DNA from: Candidatus Sericytochromatia bacterium
GTDB taxonomy: Bacteria > Cyanobacteriota > Sericytochromatia > S15B-MN24 > JAQBPE01
Assembly (NCBI GenBank): GCA_035285325.1
Contig: JAYKJB010000056.1
Span: 1-47,161, forward strand
Reading direction: 5' to 3'
DNA: 47,161 bases
A program made the translations under genes and the position numbers. The notes under the pieces were generated by a model. It was not told the origin of the DNA. It did no database searches and saw only the letters and a list, made by a program, of their open reading frames with translations. This document shows, in pieces, positions 16,583 to 24,509 of this stretch (within the stretch, counting starts at the first letter, position 1; each line of letters begins with the position of its first letter).

Positions 16583-17914
16583 ATGGCAAGTAACATTTTG
16601 ATGCCCAAAATGGGCTACGACATGGAAGAAGGCAAGCTCCTGCGCTGGTTGAAAGCGGAGGGAGAGCCGGTCGCCAAGGGGGAGGCGGTGGCCGAGATCG
16701 AGACCGACAAGGTCGCGATCGAGATCGAGGCCTTCGCTGCGGGGACGCTCGCCAAGGTGCTGGTGGGACCCGGAGAAATGGCCAAAGTGGGCGCCCCGAT
16801 CGGGGTCATCGCGGAACCCGGTGAGAAAGTGGCGGATGTGGCCGCCTCGGCCGCGCCTGTCGCGCCATCAGCCGCCGCGGCTGCCGCGCCGGCCGTTGCC
16901 CCCGCTGCACCTGTCGCACCGACCTCGCCCCCTGCGCCGCCGGCGCCCCCCACCGGAGCCCCCTTGGCCTCGGTTGCTGCCCCGGCTCCCACATCGGCGC
17001 CGCAGGATGCCGGCGCGCGTCGATTCGCGTCTCCCCTGGCGCGCAAGGTGGCACGCGAGCGGGGCCTTGATCTGGGTTCTGTGGTGGGAACGGGGCCTGC
17101 GGGTCGCATCGTGCGCCGTGATGTCGAGGCGGCTCTGGCGGCTGCTCCCGCCGCTGTTGCCGGGGCGCCTGCCCCGTCGGTCGCGTCGGTCGCCCCGTCC
17201 GTTTCCCAGCCTGCGCCGCCCGTCGGACTGCCGGGACGCCGGGAGCCGCTGACGGGCATGCGCAAGGCGATCGCCCGGCGCATGGTCGAGTCGATGTCAC
17301 CGATTCCCCATTTCTACGTGACGATGGCCGTTTCCATGGACGCAGCCATGGCCCTGCGAGAGCAGATCAACGCGGGGCTTGAGAAGGCGGATCGCATTTC
17401 AGTCAATGACTTGGTGGTCAAGGCCTGTGCGGTGGCGCTGCGCAAGCAACCCCTCCTGAATGCTCGCTGGGACGAGGATGCGATCTTCCACCCGGCCGGC
17501 GTGGCCATCAGCGTGGCCGTGGCCTTGCCTGATGGCCTGATTGCGCCGGACATCCACGATGCCGATCTCAAGTCGGTCGGGGCGATCGGGCGAGAAATTC
17601 GGGAAAAAGCCCAGCGCGCCAAGAATGGCCAGCTGGCGCCGGACGAATATGGGCGTGGGACTTTCACCGTCAGCAACCTGGGCATGTTTGGCGTCGAGGC
17701 TTTCACGGCCATCGTGACGCCGCCGCAGAGTGCGGCGATCGCCGTGGGGGCGGTTCAAGCCGAACCGGTGGTGCGAGAGGGCGCGCTGGCCGTGGGCCAG
17801 GTGATGCGATTCACCGTCTCGGCGGACCACCGCATCACCGATGGCGCCGTCTCCGCTCAGTTCGCAGCGGAAGTGAAGCGTCTGCTCGAACATCCGCTTC
17901 AGTTGTTGGTGTGA
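16583..17914 (+). CDS. pdhC: Dihydrolipoamide acetyltransferase (E2) of pyruvate dehydrogenase
   Basis: The product has 443 residues. Residues 1-78 form one lipoyl domain with the lipoylated Lys at 43 (IETDKVAIEIE). About 80-145 is an Ala/Pro swinging linker. About 147-188 is the E1/E3-binding domain (ASPLARKVARERGLDLG), and a second Ala/Pro linker follows. About 215-443 is the catalytic acetyltransferase with DHRITDGA near 417. It forms the core of the complex and moves acetyl groups to CoA. The ATG at 16583 has GGAGG 7 bases upstream; a TTG two codons earlier overlaps that site. Lipoic acid must come from genes outside the window. A hairpin follows before lpdA. Confidence 0.94.
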   Translation: MASNILMPKMGYDMEEGKLLRWLKAEGEPVAKGEAVAEIETDKVAIEIEAFAAGTLAKVLVGPGEMAKVGAPIGVIAEPGEKVADVAASAAPVAPSAAAAAAPAVAPAAPVAPTSPPAPPAPPTGAPLASVAAPAPTSAPQDAGARRFASPLARKVARERGLDLGSVVGTGPAGRIVRRDVEAALAAAPAAVAGAPAPSVASVAPSVSQPAPPVGLPGRREPLTGMRKAIARRMVESMSPIPHFYVTMAVSMDAAMALREQINAGLEKADRISVNDLVVKACAVALRKQPLLNARWDEDAIFHPAGVAISVAVALPDGLIAPDIHDADLKSVGAIGREIREKAQRAKNGQLAPDEYGRGTFTVSNLGMFGVEAFTAIVTPPQSAAIAVGAVQAEPVVREGALAVGQVMRFTVSADHRITDGAVSAQFAAEVKRLLEHPLQLLV

Positions 17915-17927
17915 CGGCATCCCCGTG

Positions 17928-17952
17928 GGCGCCCGCCTTCCGGCAGGGCGCC
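17928..17952 (+). repeat. GC-rich hairpin between pdhC and lpdA
   Basis: GGCGCCC-GCC / GGC-A-GGGCGCC with a TTCC loop forms a 10-bp stem with one bulged A. There is no U-run. Within a four-gene operon it could protect the upstream mRNA, or partly reduce E3 relative to E1/E2. Confidence 0.55.
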
Positions 17953-17987
17953 TCGCGGTGTGACCGGTTTCAGGGAGTGCAAGTGAC

Positions 17988-19361
17988 GTGTCGAGCGTGA
18001 TCATCATCGGGGGAGGACCGGGTGGCTATGTGGCGGCCATCCGGGCGGCGCAACTGGGCTTGAAGGTCACCTTGGTGGAGCGGGAGTGGTTGGGCGGTGT
18101 CTGTCTCAACTGGGGCTGCATCCCCACCAAGGCCCTGCTGCGCAATGCCGAGGTGCTCAATCTTTTTCGCCACGCACGTGACTGGGGTGTGACCATCGAA
18201 GGGCTCTCGGCCGATTACGGCGCGGCCTTCGACCGCTCCCGGCAGGTGGCCGACAAGCTGGTGCGTGGCATCCAGTATCTGATGAAGAAGAACGCCATTC
18301 GGGTGGTGCAGGGAGAGGGCCGCCTGCTGGCACCTGGTCGCGTGCAGGTCGGCGGCGAGGTGCTGGAGGCCGAGCACGTGATCGTGGCGGTGGGGGCGCG
18401 GCCGCGCTTGCTGCCTGGCATGACGGCGGACGGACAGCGCGTGGTAACCAGCCGCGCGGCCTTGCTGGAGAACCGCCAGGCGCCCGCCTCGATCGTGATT
18501 CTCGGAGGGGGCGCGATCGGCTGCGAATTCGCGTATGTCTATGGCAGCTATGGGGCCAAGGTGACCCTGGTCGAGATGCAGAACCACCTGCTGCCCAATG
18601 AAGATCCCGAGAGCAGTGAGGTGCTGGAGAAGGCCTATCGCGCGCACGGTTACGAGTTGTTGCTCGGCAGCCGCTTCGAGGGTCATGAACTCACCTCAAA
18701 CGGAGTCAAGGTAAGGGTCAGCACCCCGGCCGGCGCACGAGAAATTGAAGCCGAGCGGATGCTGGTGGCGCTGGGCATCACTCCGAACACGGAAGGTCTC
18801 GGCCTCGAAGCGCTGGGGGTGAAGCTGGAACGGGGCTTCATCTCCGTGGATGCGCAGATGCGCACCAGCGTGCCCGGCCTCTGGGCGATCGGCGACTGCA
18901 ACGGCCTGTCGGGTCTGGCCCACGTGGCGTCGGCCCAGGGCGTGGTGGCGGCCGAGGCGATCGCCGGTCACCACCCGCAACCGCTGCGCTACGAAGACAT
19001 GCCGCGCTGTACCTACTGCCATCCGCAGGTCGCGAGTCTGGGCCTCACGGAAGCCCAGGCCCAGGCCCGTGGACTGGAGGTCCGCATCGGGCGGTTTCCC
19101 TTGGGCGCCAATGGCAAGGCCCTGGCCCTCGGAGATGCCACGGGACAGGTCAAGGTGGTGGTCGAGGCGCGCCACGGCGAGTTGCTGGGGATCCATATGG
19201 TCGGCCCGGACGTGACGGAACTTTTGCCTGAGTTCGGCCTGGCACGGGCGGCCGAGGCCACCGCAGATGAGCTGGAACTGGCTGTCCACGCGCACCCGAC
19301 CCTCTCTGAGGCCCTGCACGAGGCGGTGCTGGGGGCGCTGGGGCGCGCCATTCACGTTTAA
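17988..19361 (+). CDS. lpdA: Dihydrolipoamide dehydrogenase (E3)
   Basis: The product has 457 residues and is a flavoprotein of the Class I disulfide reductase family. It has an N-terminal FAD motif GGGPGGYVAA, the redox-active pair in CLNWGCIPTK (Cys39/Cys44), an NAD site GGGAIGCEFAYVYG near residue 170, and the C-terminal HAHPTLSE carrying the catalytic His at about 436. It reoxidises dihydrolipoamide of E2 with NAD. The start is GTG (17988). A GGGAG about 10 bases upstream is a fair ribosome site, and the other nearby GTG is out of frame. No lipoyl domain is fused to it. It ends the pyruvate dehydrogenase operon; no clear terminator follows. Confidence 0.95.
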   Translation: MSSVIIIGGGPGGYVAAIRAAQLGLKVTLVEREWLGGVCLNWGCIPTKALLRNAEVLNLFRHARDWGVTIEGLSADYGAAFDRSRQVADKLVRGIQYLMKKNAIRVVQGEGRLLAPGRVQVGGEVLEAEHVIVAVGARPRLLPGMTADGQRVVTSRAALLENRQAPASIVILGGGAIGCEFAYVYGSYGAKVTLVEMQNHLLPNEDPESSEVLEKAYRAHGYELLLGSRFEGHELTSNGVKVRVSTPAGAREIEAERMLVALGITPNTEGLGLEALGVKLERGFISVDAQMRTSVPGLWAIGDCNGLSGLAHVASAQGVVAAEAIAGHHPQPLRYEDMPRCTYCHPQVASLGLTEAQAQARGLEVRIGRFPLGANGKALALGDATGQVKVVVEARHGELLGIHMVGPDVTELLPEFGLARAAEATADELELAVHAHPTLSEALHEAVLGALGRAIHV

Positions 19362-19457
19362 GGCAAACTTCTAGCAGTTTTAATTCGCTCACAATCTTCA
19401 GCTGGCAAGGCGCCTCCGGCCCGCGGCGATAGAGAGGGTGGCCCCTGGAGTGAGTTG

Positions 19458-20747
19458 ATGACTGCCCTGCGTATTGCTTCCTGCTTGCTGACCGTCGCGT
19501 TGCTCACGGCAACGGGCTGTGGCCGCGTGACGAGCACCCAGGCGCCTCGCCTGACGCCGTCGACGGCCAAACGAGCCGCCGCCCCACTGTCTTCCGGGGC
19601 CACTCCAGCGCGCAGCGCGTTGTCTTCGGCTCCCGTGGCGTTGACCGGGGTGGGCGCGGCGCAAGGGCAGGTGCTGAGCCAGACCAACCAGGCCCCGCTG
19701 GCGGGTGTCACGGTGGTAGCAGAACCGGGTGGCTTTCGAGGCACCACGGATGCAGCGGGCCGTTTCCAGATCAATGGCCTGACGGCCGGCAACTATACCT
19801 TCCAGGCCATGGGCAGCGGATTGGTTCAGATGGGACCTGCCGGCAGCCTGGTCATGCCTGGGCAGCCCGCCGACGTACCGACCATCTTCATGGTGCCTGG
19901 CAACGGGGCGTCCGGCATCACGCGGGTTTCGTACATTCTCGAGAAGGAAATGGGGCGCAGCGGAGAAGCGCCTGCCCCTCTGCTTTTCCCTGTCGGAGTG
20001 GCCGCGCGTGGGGCGGCCGTGCTGGTGCTCGACCGCAACGTGGCCTCCCTGGTGAAGACCGGGGTGATTCGTCAGTACGACGCTGAGGCCGGAACCTTTC
20101 AGGGCAAGTTCGGCGATTACAGTCGGTGGCTCGGGCTGGCGCAGATGAAAGACAGTGTGCGCGCCCTGACGTTGGATGCGTCGGGTCGTGTGGTCGTGAT
20201 TGACGGAGACAAGCGTTTGTGGCGCTTCGACAGCAAGGGCAACAAGGACAAGCAAAGCGAACTGAGCGAGGAGGCGACCGACATCGCCTTGGATGCGCAA
20301 GGCAATCTGGTCCTGGCCGGGCCTGGTGGATTGTTCCGCCTCAGCCCGGATGGCGAAGGGGCCCAGCCGATCGGAAACCTGGAGGCTTGTCGTGCCGTGG
20401 CTGCGGCCAAGGATGGCTGGTGGGCCATTTCCGCTCAAAAGGTCGTCAAGGTCAACGCCGAGGGCCAGACCGTGATGGAATTCGGGGCCGGGGGCCCAGA
20501 TGGGTCTGCCGCCTTCCGTGAGGCCGTGGATCTGGCCGTCGACCCCCGCAATGGGCACGTGGTGGTGGTCGATCAGGGAGCGCAGCAGGTGTACGTCTAT
20601 GACGGCCTCGGTAACCTGATCGGCAATGTCGGGCAAGGCGTCTTCGACAAGCCGGTGGCCGCCACGGTGGATGCCGGGGGCCGCATTTATGTGGTCGACC
20701 AGGGCAAGAAGAAGGTCTACAAGTTCTTGCCAGGCGTGGTGCGTTGA
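19458..20747 (+). CDS. Predicted lipoprotein with carboxypeptidase-regulatory-like domain and beta-propeller repeats
   Basis: The product has 429 residues. The signal peptide ends near LTATGC, so a lipid anchor is expected (lipobox position -3 is Ala, weaker than usual). Residues about 65-140 form a CarboxypepD_reg-like beta-sandwich (PLAGVTVVAEPGGFRGTTDAAG, then FQINGLTAGNYTF). About 170-425 hold at least six NHL/SMP-30-like blades with the pattern IALDAQGNLVLA and DLAVDPRNGHVVVVD, a six-bladed propeller fold. Such exported scaffolds usually bind protein or glycan; catalytic residues are not evident. The ATG at 19458 has TGGAG 8 bases upstream. It converges with the small membrane gene at 20762 and has no visible promoter box. 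Confidence 0.75.
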   Translation: MTALRIASCLLTVALLTATGCGRVTSTQAPRLTPSTAKRAAAPLSSGATPARSALSSAPVALTGVGAAQGQVLSQTNQAPLAGVTVVAEPGGFRGTTDAAGRFQINGLTAGNYTFQAMGSGLVQMGPAGSLVMPGQPADVPTIFMVPGNGASGITRVSYILEKEMGRSGEAPAPLLFPVGVAARGAAVLVLDRNVASLVKTGVIRQYDAEAGTFQGKFGDYSRWLGLAQMKDSVRALTLDASGRVVVIDGDKRLWRFDSKGNKDKQSELSEEATDIALDAQGNLVLAGPGGLFRLSPDGEGAQPIGNLEACRAVAAAKDGWWAISAQKVVKVNAEGQTVMEFGAGGPDGSAAFREAVDLAVDPRNGHVVVVDQGAQQVYVYDGLGNLIGNVGQGVFDKPVAATVDAGGRIYVVDQGKKKVYKFLPGVVR

Positions 20748-20761
20748 ACGGACCGTCTCTA

Positions 20762-21262
20762 TCAGGGCGAGGCTGGGCTCTGACTCGGGTTCGGTCCTCT
20801 GGACAGGGGACGCAGGGCTTCCGGGTCCAGGGGTTCGGTCAGATCGGTCAGCCGGTTCAGCAAGGCGTCGCATCGTTGCCGACGCGCCTGGGCCAGGCCG
20901 TAGGCATCGGCAAGGCTCACCCCCGACACGCTCAGAAAACTCCCTAAGACCAACCAGTCCGTGATTTTCTGGCCTCCCCAGGTGGCCTGAGCCGGAATCA
21001 GAGAATGGGTCAGCGTGTAGGCCGTCAGGTAGCTTCCCCAGAGCAGCAGGGCTCGGTCGGGATGGCCCAGTTGCAACTGCACCGACCCGGGGAAGACAAA
21101 GGCCGCTAGTGCCACGGAGGCCAGGTTCGGCTTCGCTTCGATCAGGCTGGTCTTGAGGGCTTCAGCCTCCTCGAGGCTCAGAGCGACGGTCTCCTCGGCT
21201 GCCGCGACCGGCGACGTGAAGGCGAGCAGACCCGCCAGGGTCAAGGCCAAGGCGGGGGGCAT
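20762..21262 (-). CDS. Small exported/membrane protein of unknown function
   Basis: The product has 166 residues. The ATG at 21262 is chosen for its strong GGAAGGAA ribosome site (6 bases) and because it starts a clean signal peptide (PPALALTLAGLLAFTSPVAAAEE); an ATG at 21316 overlapping the LCP stop would add 18 residues. About residues 45-120 hold two or three hydrophobic segments (ASVALAAFVFPGSVQLQLG, then ALLLWGSYLTAYTLTHSL). This LGHPDRALLLWGSY arrangement recalls DUF5683-like small membrane proteins, though I do not assign one. It lies directly behind the LCP gene and is likely to be cotranscribed. Confidence 0.62.
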   Translation of the reverse strand: MPPALALTLAGLLAFTSPVAAAEETVALSLEEAEALKTSLIEAKPNLASVALAAFVFPGSVQLQLGHPDRALLLWGSYLTAYTLTHSLIPAQATWGGQKITDWLVLGSFLSVSGVSLADAYGLAQARRQRCDALLNRLTDLTEPLDPEALRPLSRGPNPSQSPASP

Positions 21263-21315
21263 CCGGATTCCTTCCTTCGCCCGGCCTGCGGCGAGGGCAG
21301 CCCGCCGGGCCCGCA

Positions 21316-22635
21316 TCAGCGGCGCCCTTGTGTGCTGGACTCGGCAGCCTGTCGCTGAATCCAGTCGCGTCCAATCACCACCGTGTAATCCGCGTAGATG
21401 TTCCCCGTCGCCGCCATGACCACCTTGCCCACCCCCAGGGACTCAGCCAGCTGCTTGGCCCCCGGCAGGTCCGCATTCTGAGCGATGATCTGGGTCTCCG
21501 CCAGGCCCAGTTGCGGGGCCAGTCCATCCATGTCGATGCGCCCATAGCCGAGACCCAGGATCTCCCGTTTCATGGTGCGGGTGCCGGTGCGGTCACCCAC
21601 CCCGTCTCGGATGGCCACCCGATACATCCGCGGCGGGAGGGCTTCGGCAGCGGCGTCGGCAATCAGAAAACTGCTGACCATCCGGCGCGTGGCATTCTCG
21701 TTGGCCACCCAGTAACTCACGCCGTCGATGCTCGTGGCCACACCTGGCACCATCGCCATCTGCACCCGTTCGCGATCCAGATCCTTGCTCAAAGTCACCA
21801 GTTTCAGCAATTCTTCGTTGCTCAGGTTCGTTTCCAGGTTCTCCTTGGCCACGGCCAGCAATTCCGGCGTTTTCAGCAGGTTGGCCGGCATCAGCATCTT
21901 TTTCAGGACGGCCTGGACAAAGGCTTGCTGCCGCTGCACCCGGCCGATGTCACCCAGTTCGTCGTGCCGAAAACGCAGAAAGTCGTGCGCCTGACGGCCA
22001 TCCAGGGTGTTCCAGCCTTTCTGGACGTTGATATGCAGGTTCCCAGCCCAGTCGTTGTAATACAGCCGCTTGGGCACGAAGATCTCGATGCCTCCGAGGG
22101 CATCGACAATCTGGACCACCGCGCGCGTGTTCAGCAGGACGTAGCGATCCACCTGCACACCCAGGAAATCGGCCACCACCTGGGCGGCGAGCACGGGGCC
22201 CCCGTAGGGATTGGCCGCGTTGATCTTGAAGATGCCGTGGCCTGGAATGGGCACGCGGGTGTCGCGTGGAATCGACAGCGCGCGCACCTGTTCGCCGGCC
22301 GGGTCGAAGCGCGCCAGAATCATCGTATCGGTGTTGCCCGTCAGCCCCATGACGCGTCGCCCACCACGCACCGTATAGTTCACGTCGGTGGCCATGACCA
22401 GCACGTTCATGGCATCGGTCAGGCGGGGCGAAAAGGAGAACGAGGAACCGAGCGATGGGGCGCTGGACTCTGAAGCGGTGGGGTCTGTGGCATCCACCGC
22501 CGGACTGGGCGCATACGCTTCCCCCACCAGCACGCCAACGGCCAGGCCGGTCGCAATGGTGACGACCAGGGCCAGCAGGTATTCTTTGATTCCAGGCCCC
22601 CGGCGGCGGCCTTGACGTCGGTTCGATGGGCTCAT
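21316..22635 (-). CDS. LytR-CpsA-Psr (LCP) family glycopolymer transferase
   Basis: The product has 439 residues. There is one N-terminal membrane helix (EYLLALVVTIATGLAVGVLV, about residues 17-36), a variable Ser/Pro stretch, then an LCP domain (about 75-300). Conserved elements are NTDTMILARFDP, SIPRDTRVPIPG and FLRFRHDELGDIGRVQRQQ, whose Arg and Asp residues bind polyprenyl-pyrophosphate. A LytR_C-like region follows at about 335-430 (YRVAIRDGVGDRTGT). LCP enzymes attach teichoic acid or capsular polymers to peptidoglycan on the outer face of the membrane. The ATG at 22635 was chosen; the frame is open to 22686, and neither has a strong ribosome site. A TATAAT promoter precedes it and the peptidoglycan recycling genes are its neighbours. 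Confidence 0.9.
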   Translation of the reverse strand: MSPSNRRQGRRRGPGIKEYLLALVVTIATGLAVGVLVGEAYAPSPAVDATDPTASESSAPSLGSSFSFSPRLTDAMNVLVMATDVNYTVRGGRRVMGLTGNTDTMILARFDPAGEQVRALSIPRDTRVPIPGHGIFKINAANPYGGPVLAAQVVADFLGVQVDRYVLLNTRAVVQIVDALGGIEIFVPKRLYYNDWAGNLHINVQKGWNTLDGRQAHDFLRFRHDELGDIGRVQRQQAFVQAVLKKMLMPANLLKTPELLAVAKENLETNLSNEELLKLVTLSKDLDRERVQMAMVPGVATSIDGVSYWVANENATRRMVSSFLIADAAAEALPPRMYRVAIRDGVGDRTGTRTMKREILGLGYGRIDMDGLAPQLGLAETQIIAQNADLPGAKQLAESLGVGKVVMAATGNIYADYTVVIGRDWIQRQAAESSTQGRR

Positions 22636-22710
22636 GGTGGGGGCGCGTGATGCGCCTGAGGGCCGTTGAGGGAAAGACGGGCACAAGCGCCCGCACGGCC
22701 ATACAACTCA

Positions 22711-22739
22711 ATTATAGGCCTGTGTGCTGGACTTGGCCA
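22711..22739 (-). promoter_or_regulatory. Promoter for the LCP gene
   Basis: On the minus strand -35 TGGCCA (22739-22734), 17-base spacer and perfect -10 TATAAT (22716-22711), 75 bases upstream of the LCP ATG and just after the nagZ stop. It separates the LCP unit from nagZ. Confidence 0.75.
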
Positions 22740-22753
22740 GTGCGCCCCGGGGG

Positions 22754-24352
22754 TCAGCGTGACGACCCGAGTGGGGCCACCGGCAGGCGGCCTGGCAGCC
22801 GGGCACGGCCCCAGAGGGCTTGGACGGCGGCTCGCTGACAGTGGGTATTGGGCGAGTAGGCACAGATGTAAGCGTCCGCCTCAGGCATCTCGTCCCGCAA
22901 GAAGGGGCTGGTAAAGGACAGCAGGACCACCTTGGCACCGGCCTCCGCCAGGCGTCGCGGCACGGTCGAGAGCAAGGCGGGCAGACTGACGCGGTTCTTC
23001 CAGGCCCGCACCCACATGAAGACCGGCACCACCACCACCTCGTGCTTGGCGGCCTCGGCACAGGCGGCCTCGATCGTGGCCTCATCCGATTGGGCGGTCA
23101 GCGTGGCCACCTTGACGTCCGCCGTCTGGTCGCCCAGTTCCCGCAGAACCTCTCGCCAGGTGCGTTGTAGATCGGCGTCGTCGTCATCATCCAGGACCAA
23201 GGTACAGACCGAAGTGCCCGGCTTCAGCGGCAAGAGGTTCTGCTCATCGTCAACCAGGGTCAACGCGGCGTCGGCGATCGCGGCCACGGCAGGCGCGTAG
23301 TCGTGCCATTCGGTGCTGGGGACCGGGTCGTACTCGTCGTCGTAGCGCCACAGCCCCAGTTCGAGCCGGGCCTGGTCAATGCGTTCCACCGACTCAAGCA
23401 GGCGATGCTTGGTCAGGCCGCCCTCCTCCAGCGCACGTAGCACCGCGGCGACCACCGCATCCGGGTCAGGCGGCATCAGCAGCACGTCGACGCCGGCTTG
23501 CAAGGCGCGCACGGCGGCCAGGCCTGGGTCAAATCGACGGGTGATCGCCCCCATGTCGAGCGCATCCGTGATGATCAGGCCGCGGAAGCCCATCTGCTCG
23601 CGCAGCAGGTCGGTCACGATGCGCTTGGACATGGTGGCAGGCAAGCCCGTCTCGTCCAAGGCTGGAACGGCCAGGTGCCCCACCATGATCGATTGCACAC
23701 CGGCCTCGATGGCGTGACGAAAGGGCACGAGGTCTTCGTGTTCCATCCGGTGCCGCGAAATGTTGAGTTCCGGCAATTCCTCGTGTGAGTCCACGCTGGT
23801 CTGGCCGTGGCCAGGGAAGTGCTTGGCGCAGGCGATCGCCCGATGACGCTGCACGCCCAAGATGAATGCGGCGCCCAATTTGCCGGTGGTGCGCGGCGAG
23901 TCGCTGATGCCCCGCACATTGATGATGGGGTTGGCCGGCAGGTTGACCAGGTCCAGGCAGGGCGCAAAGATCCAGTGGACCCCGATTCGACGGGCCTCCA
24001 AGGCGGTGATGGCCCCTTGCTGATAAGCCAGGTCAGGGTCCCGTGCGGCACCCAGCGCCATCGCATGGGGGAAATTCGTGGCCGACGTGAATTGCTGTCC
24101 CGCGCCGCGCTCGAGGTCTGCGCCGATCAGCAGCGGCAAGTCGCTGAGTTCCTGAAGCTCAGCCAGCATCGGTGGGGTTTCCGTGCGGTCGCCCCGAAAC
24201 ACGATGTAGCCGCCGAAGCTGAATTTGGCCTGGTCGTCCACCACGCGTTGCCACACTGCCGGGTCCCGCAACTCCGCCGTGTCGGGGAGTTTCGGCATCA
24301 TCAGCTGGCCGATGAGTTCACGGATGGTGAGCTGGGAAGGCGCGATGCGCAC
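22754..24352 (-). CDS. nagZ: Beta-N-acetylhexosaminidase, glycoside hydrolase family 3 (NagZ-like)
   Basis: The product has 532 residues without a signal peptide, so it is cytoplasmic. The NagZ signature KHFPGHGQTSVDSHEELPEL (about residues 175-194) carries the His/Asp acid-base pair. The catalytic Asp lies in IITDALDMGAI near 261. A C-terminal GH3 alpha/beta sandwich follows (about 355-530). NagZ releases N-acetylglucosamine from GlcNAc-anhydroMurNAc fragments. The GTG at 24352 has GAGGAA 6 bases upstream; longer frames reach into the anmK gene on the other strand and are rejected. It is divergent from anmK-murQ, whose product handles the other half of the same disaccharide. Confidence 0.88.
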   Translation of the reverse strand: MRIAPSQLTIRELIGQLMMPKLPDTAELRDPAVWQRVVDDQAKFSFGGYIVFRGDRTETPPMLAELQELSDLPLLIGADLERGAGQQFTSATNFPHAMALGAARDPDLAYQQGAITALEARRIGVHWIFAPCLDLVNLPANPIINVRGISDSPRTTGKLGAAFILGVQRHRAIACAKHFPGHGQTSVDSHEELPELNISRHRMEHEDLVPFRHAIEAGVQSIMVGHLAVPALDETGLPATMSKRIVTDLLREQMGFRGLIITDALDMGAITRRFDPGLAAVRALQAGVDVLLMPPDPDAVVAAVLRALEEGGLTKHRLLESVERIDQARLELGLWRYDDEYDPVPSTEWHDYAPAVAAIADAALTLVDDEQNLLPLKPGTSVCTLVLDDDDDADLQRTWREVLRELGDQTADVKVATLTAQSDEATIEAACAEAAKHEVVVVPVFMWVRAWKNRVSLPALLSTVPRRLAEAGAKVVLLSFTSPFLRDEMPEADAYICAYSPNTHCQRAAVQALWGRARLPGRLPVAPLGSSR

Positions 24353-24509
24353 CGGAGGTTCCTCGGGGAGAGGGGGGGGCGGCGGCGGGAACCGGCGCAA
24401 TTCGGGCGCTGACGCGACGAATCGTGCATAATCTACACCATCTTCCGCGTGAAAGTCCAAAAAGGGCGCTTGCTCGTGCAAGCCTGTTGTCCCCTGGAGT
24501 CCTGCCCCC

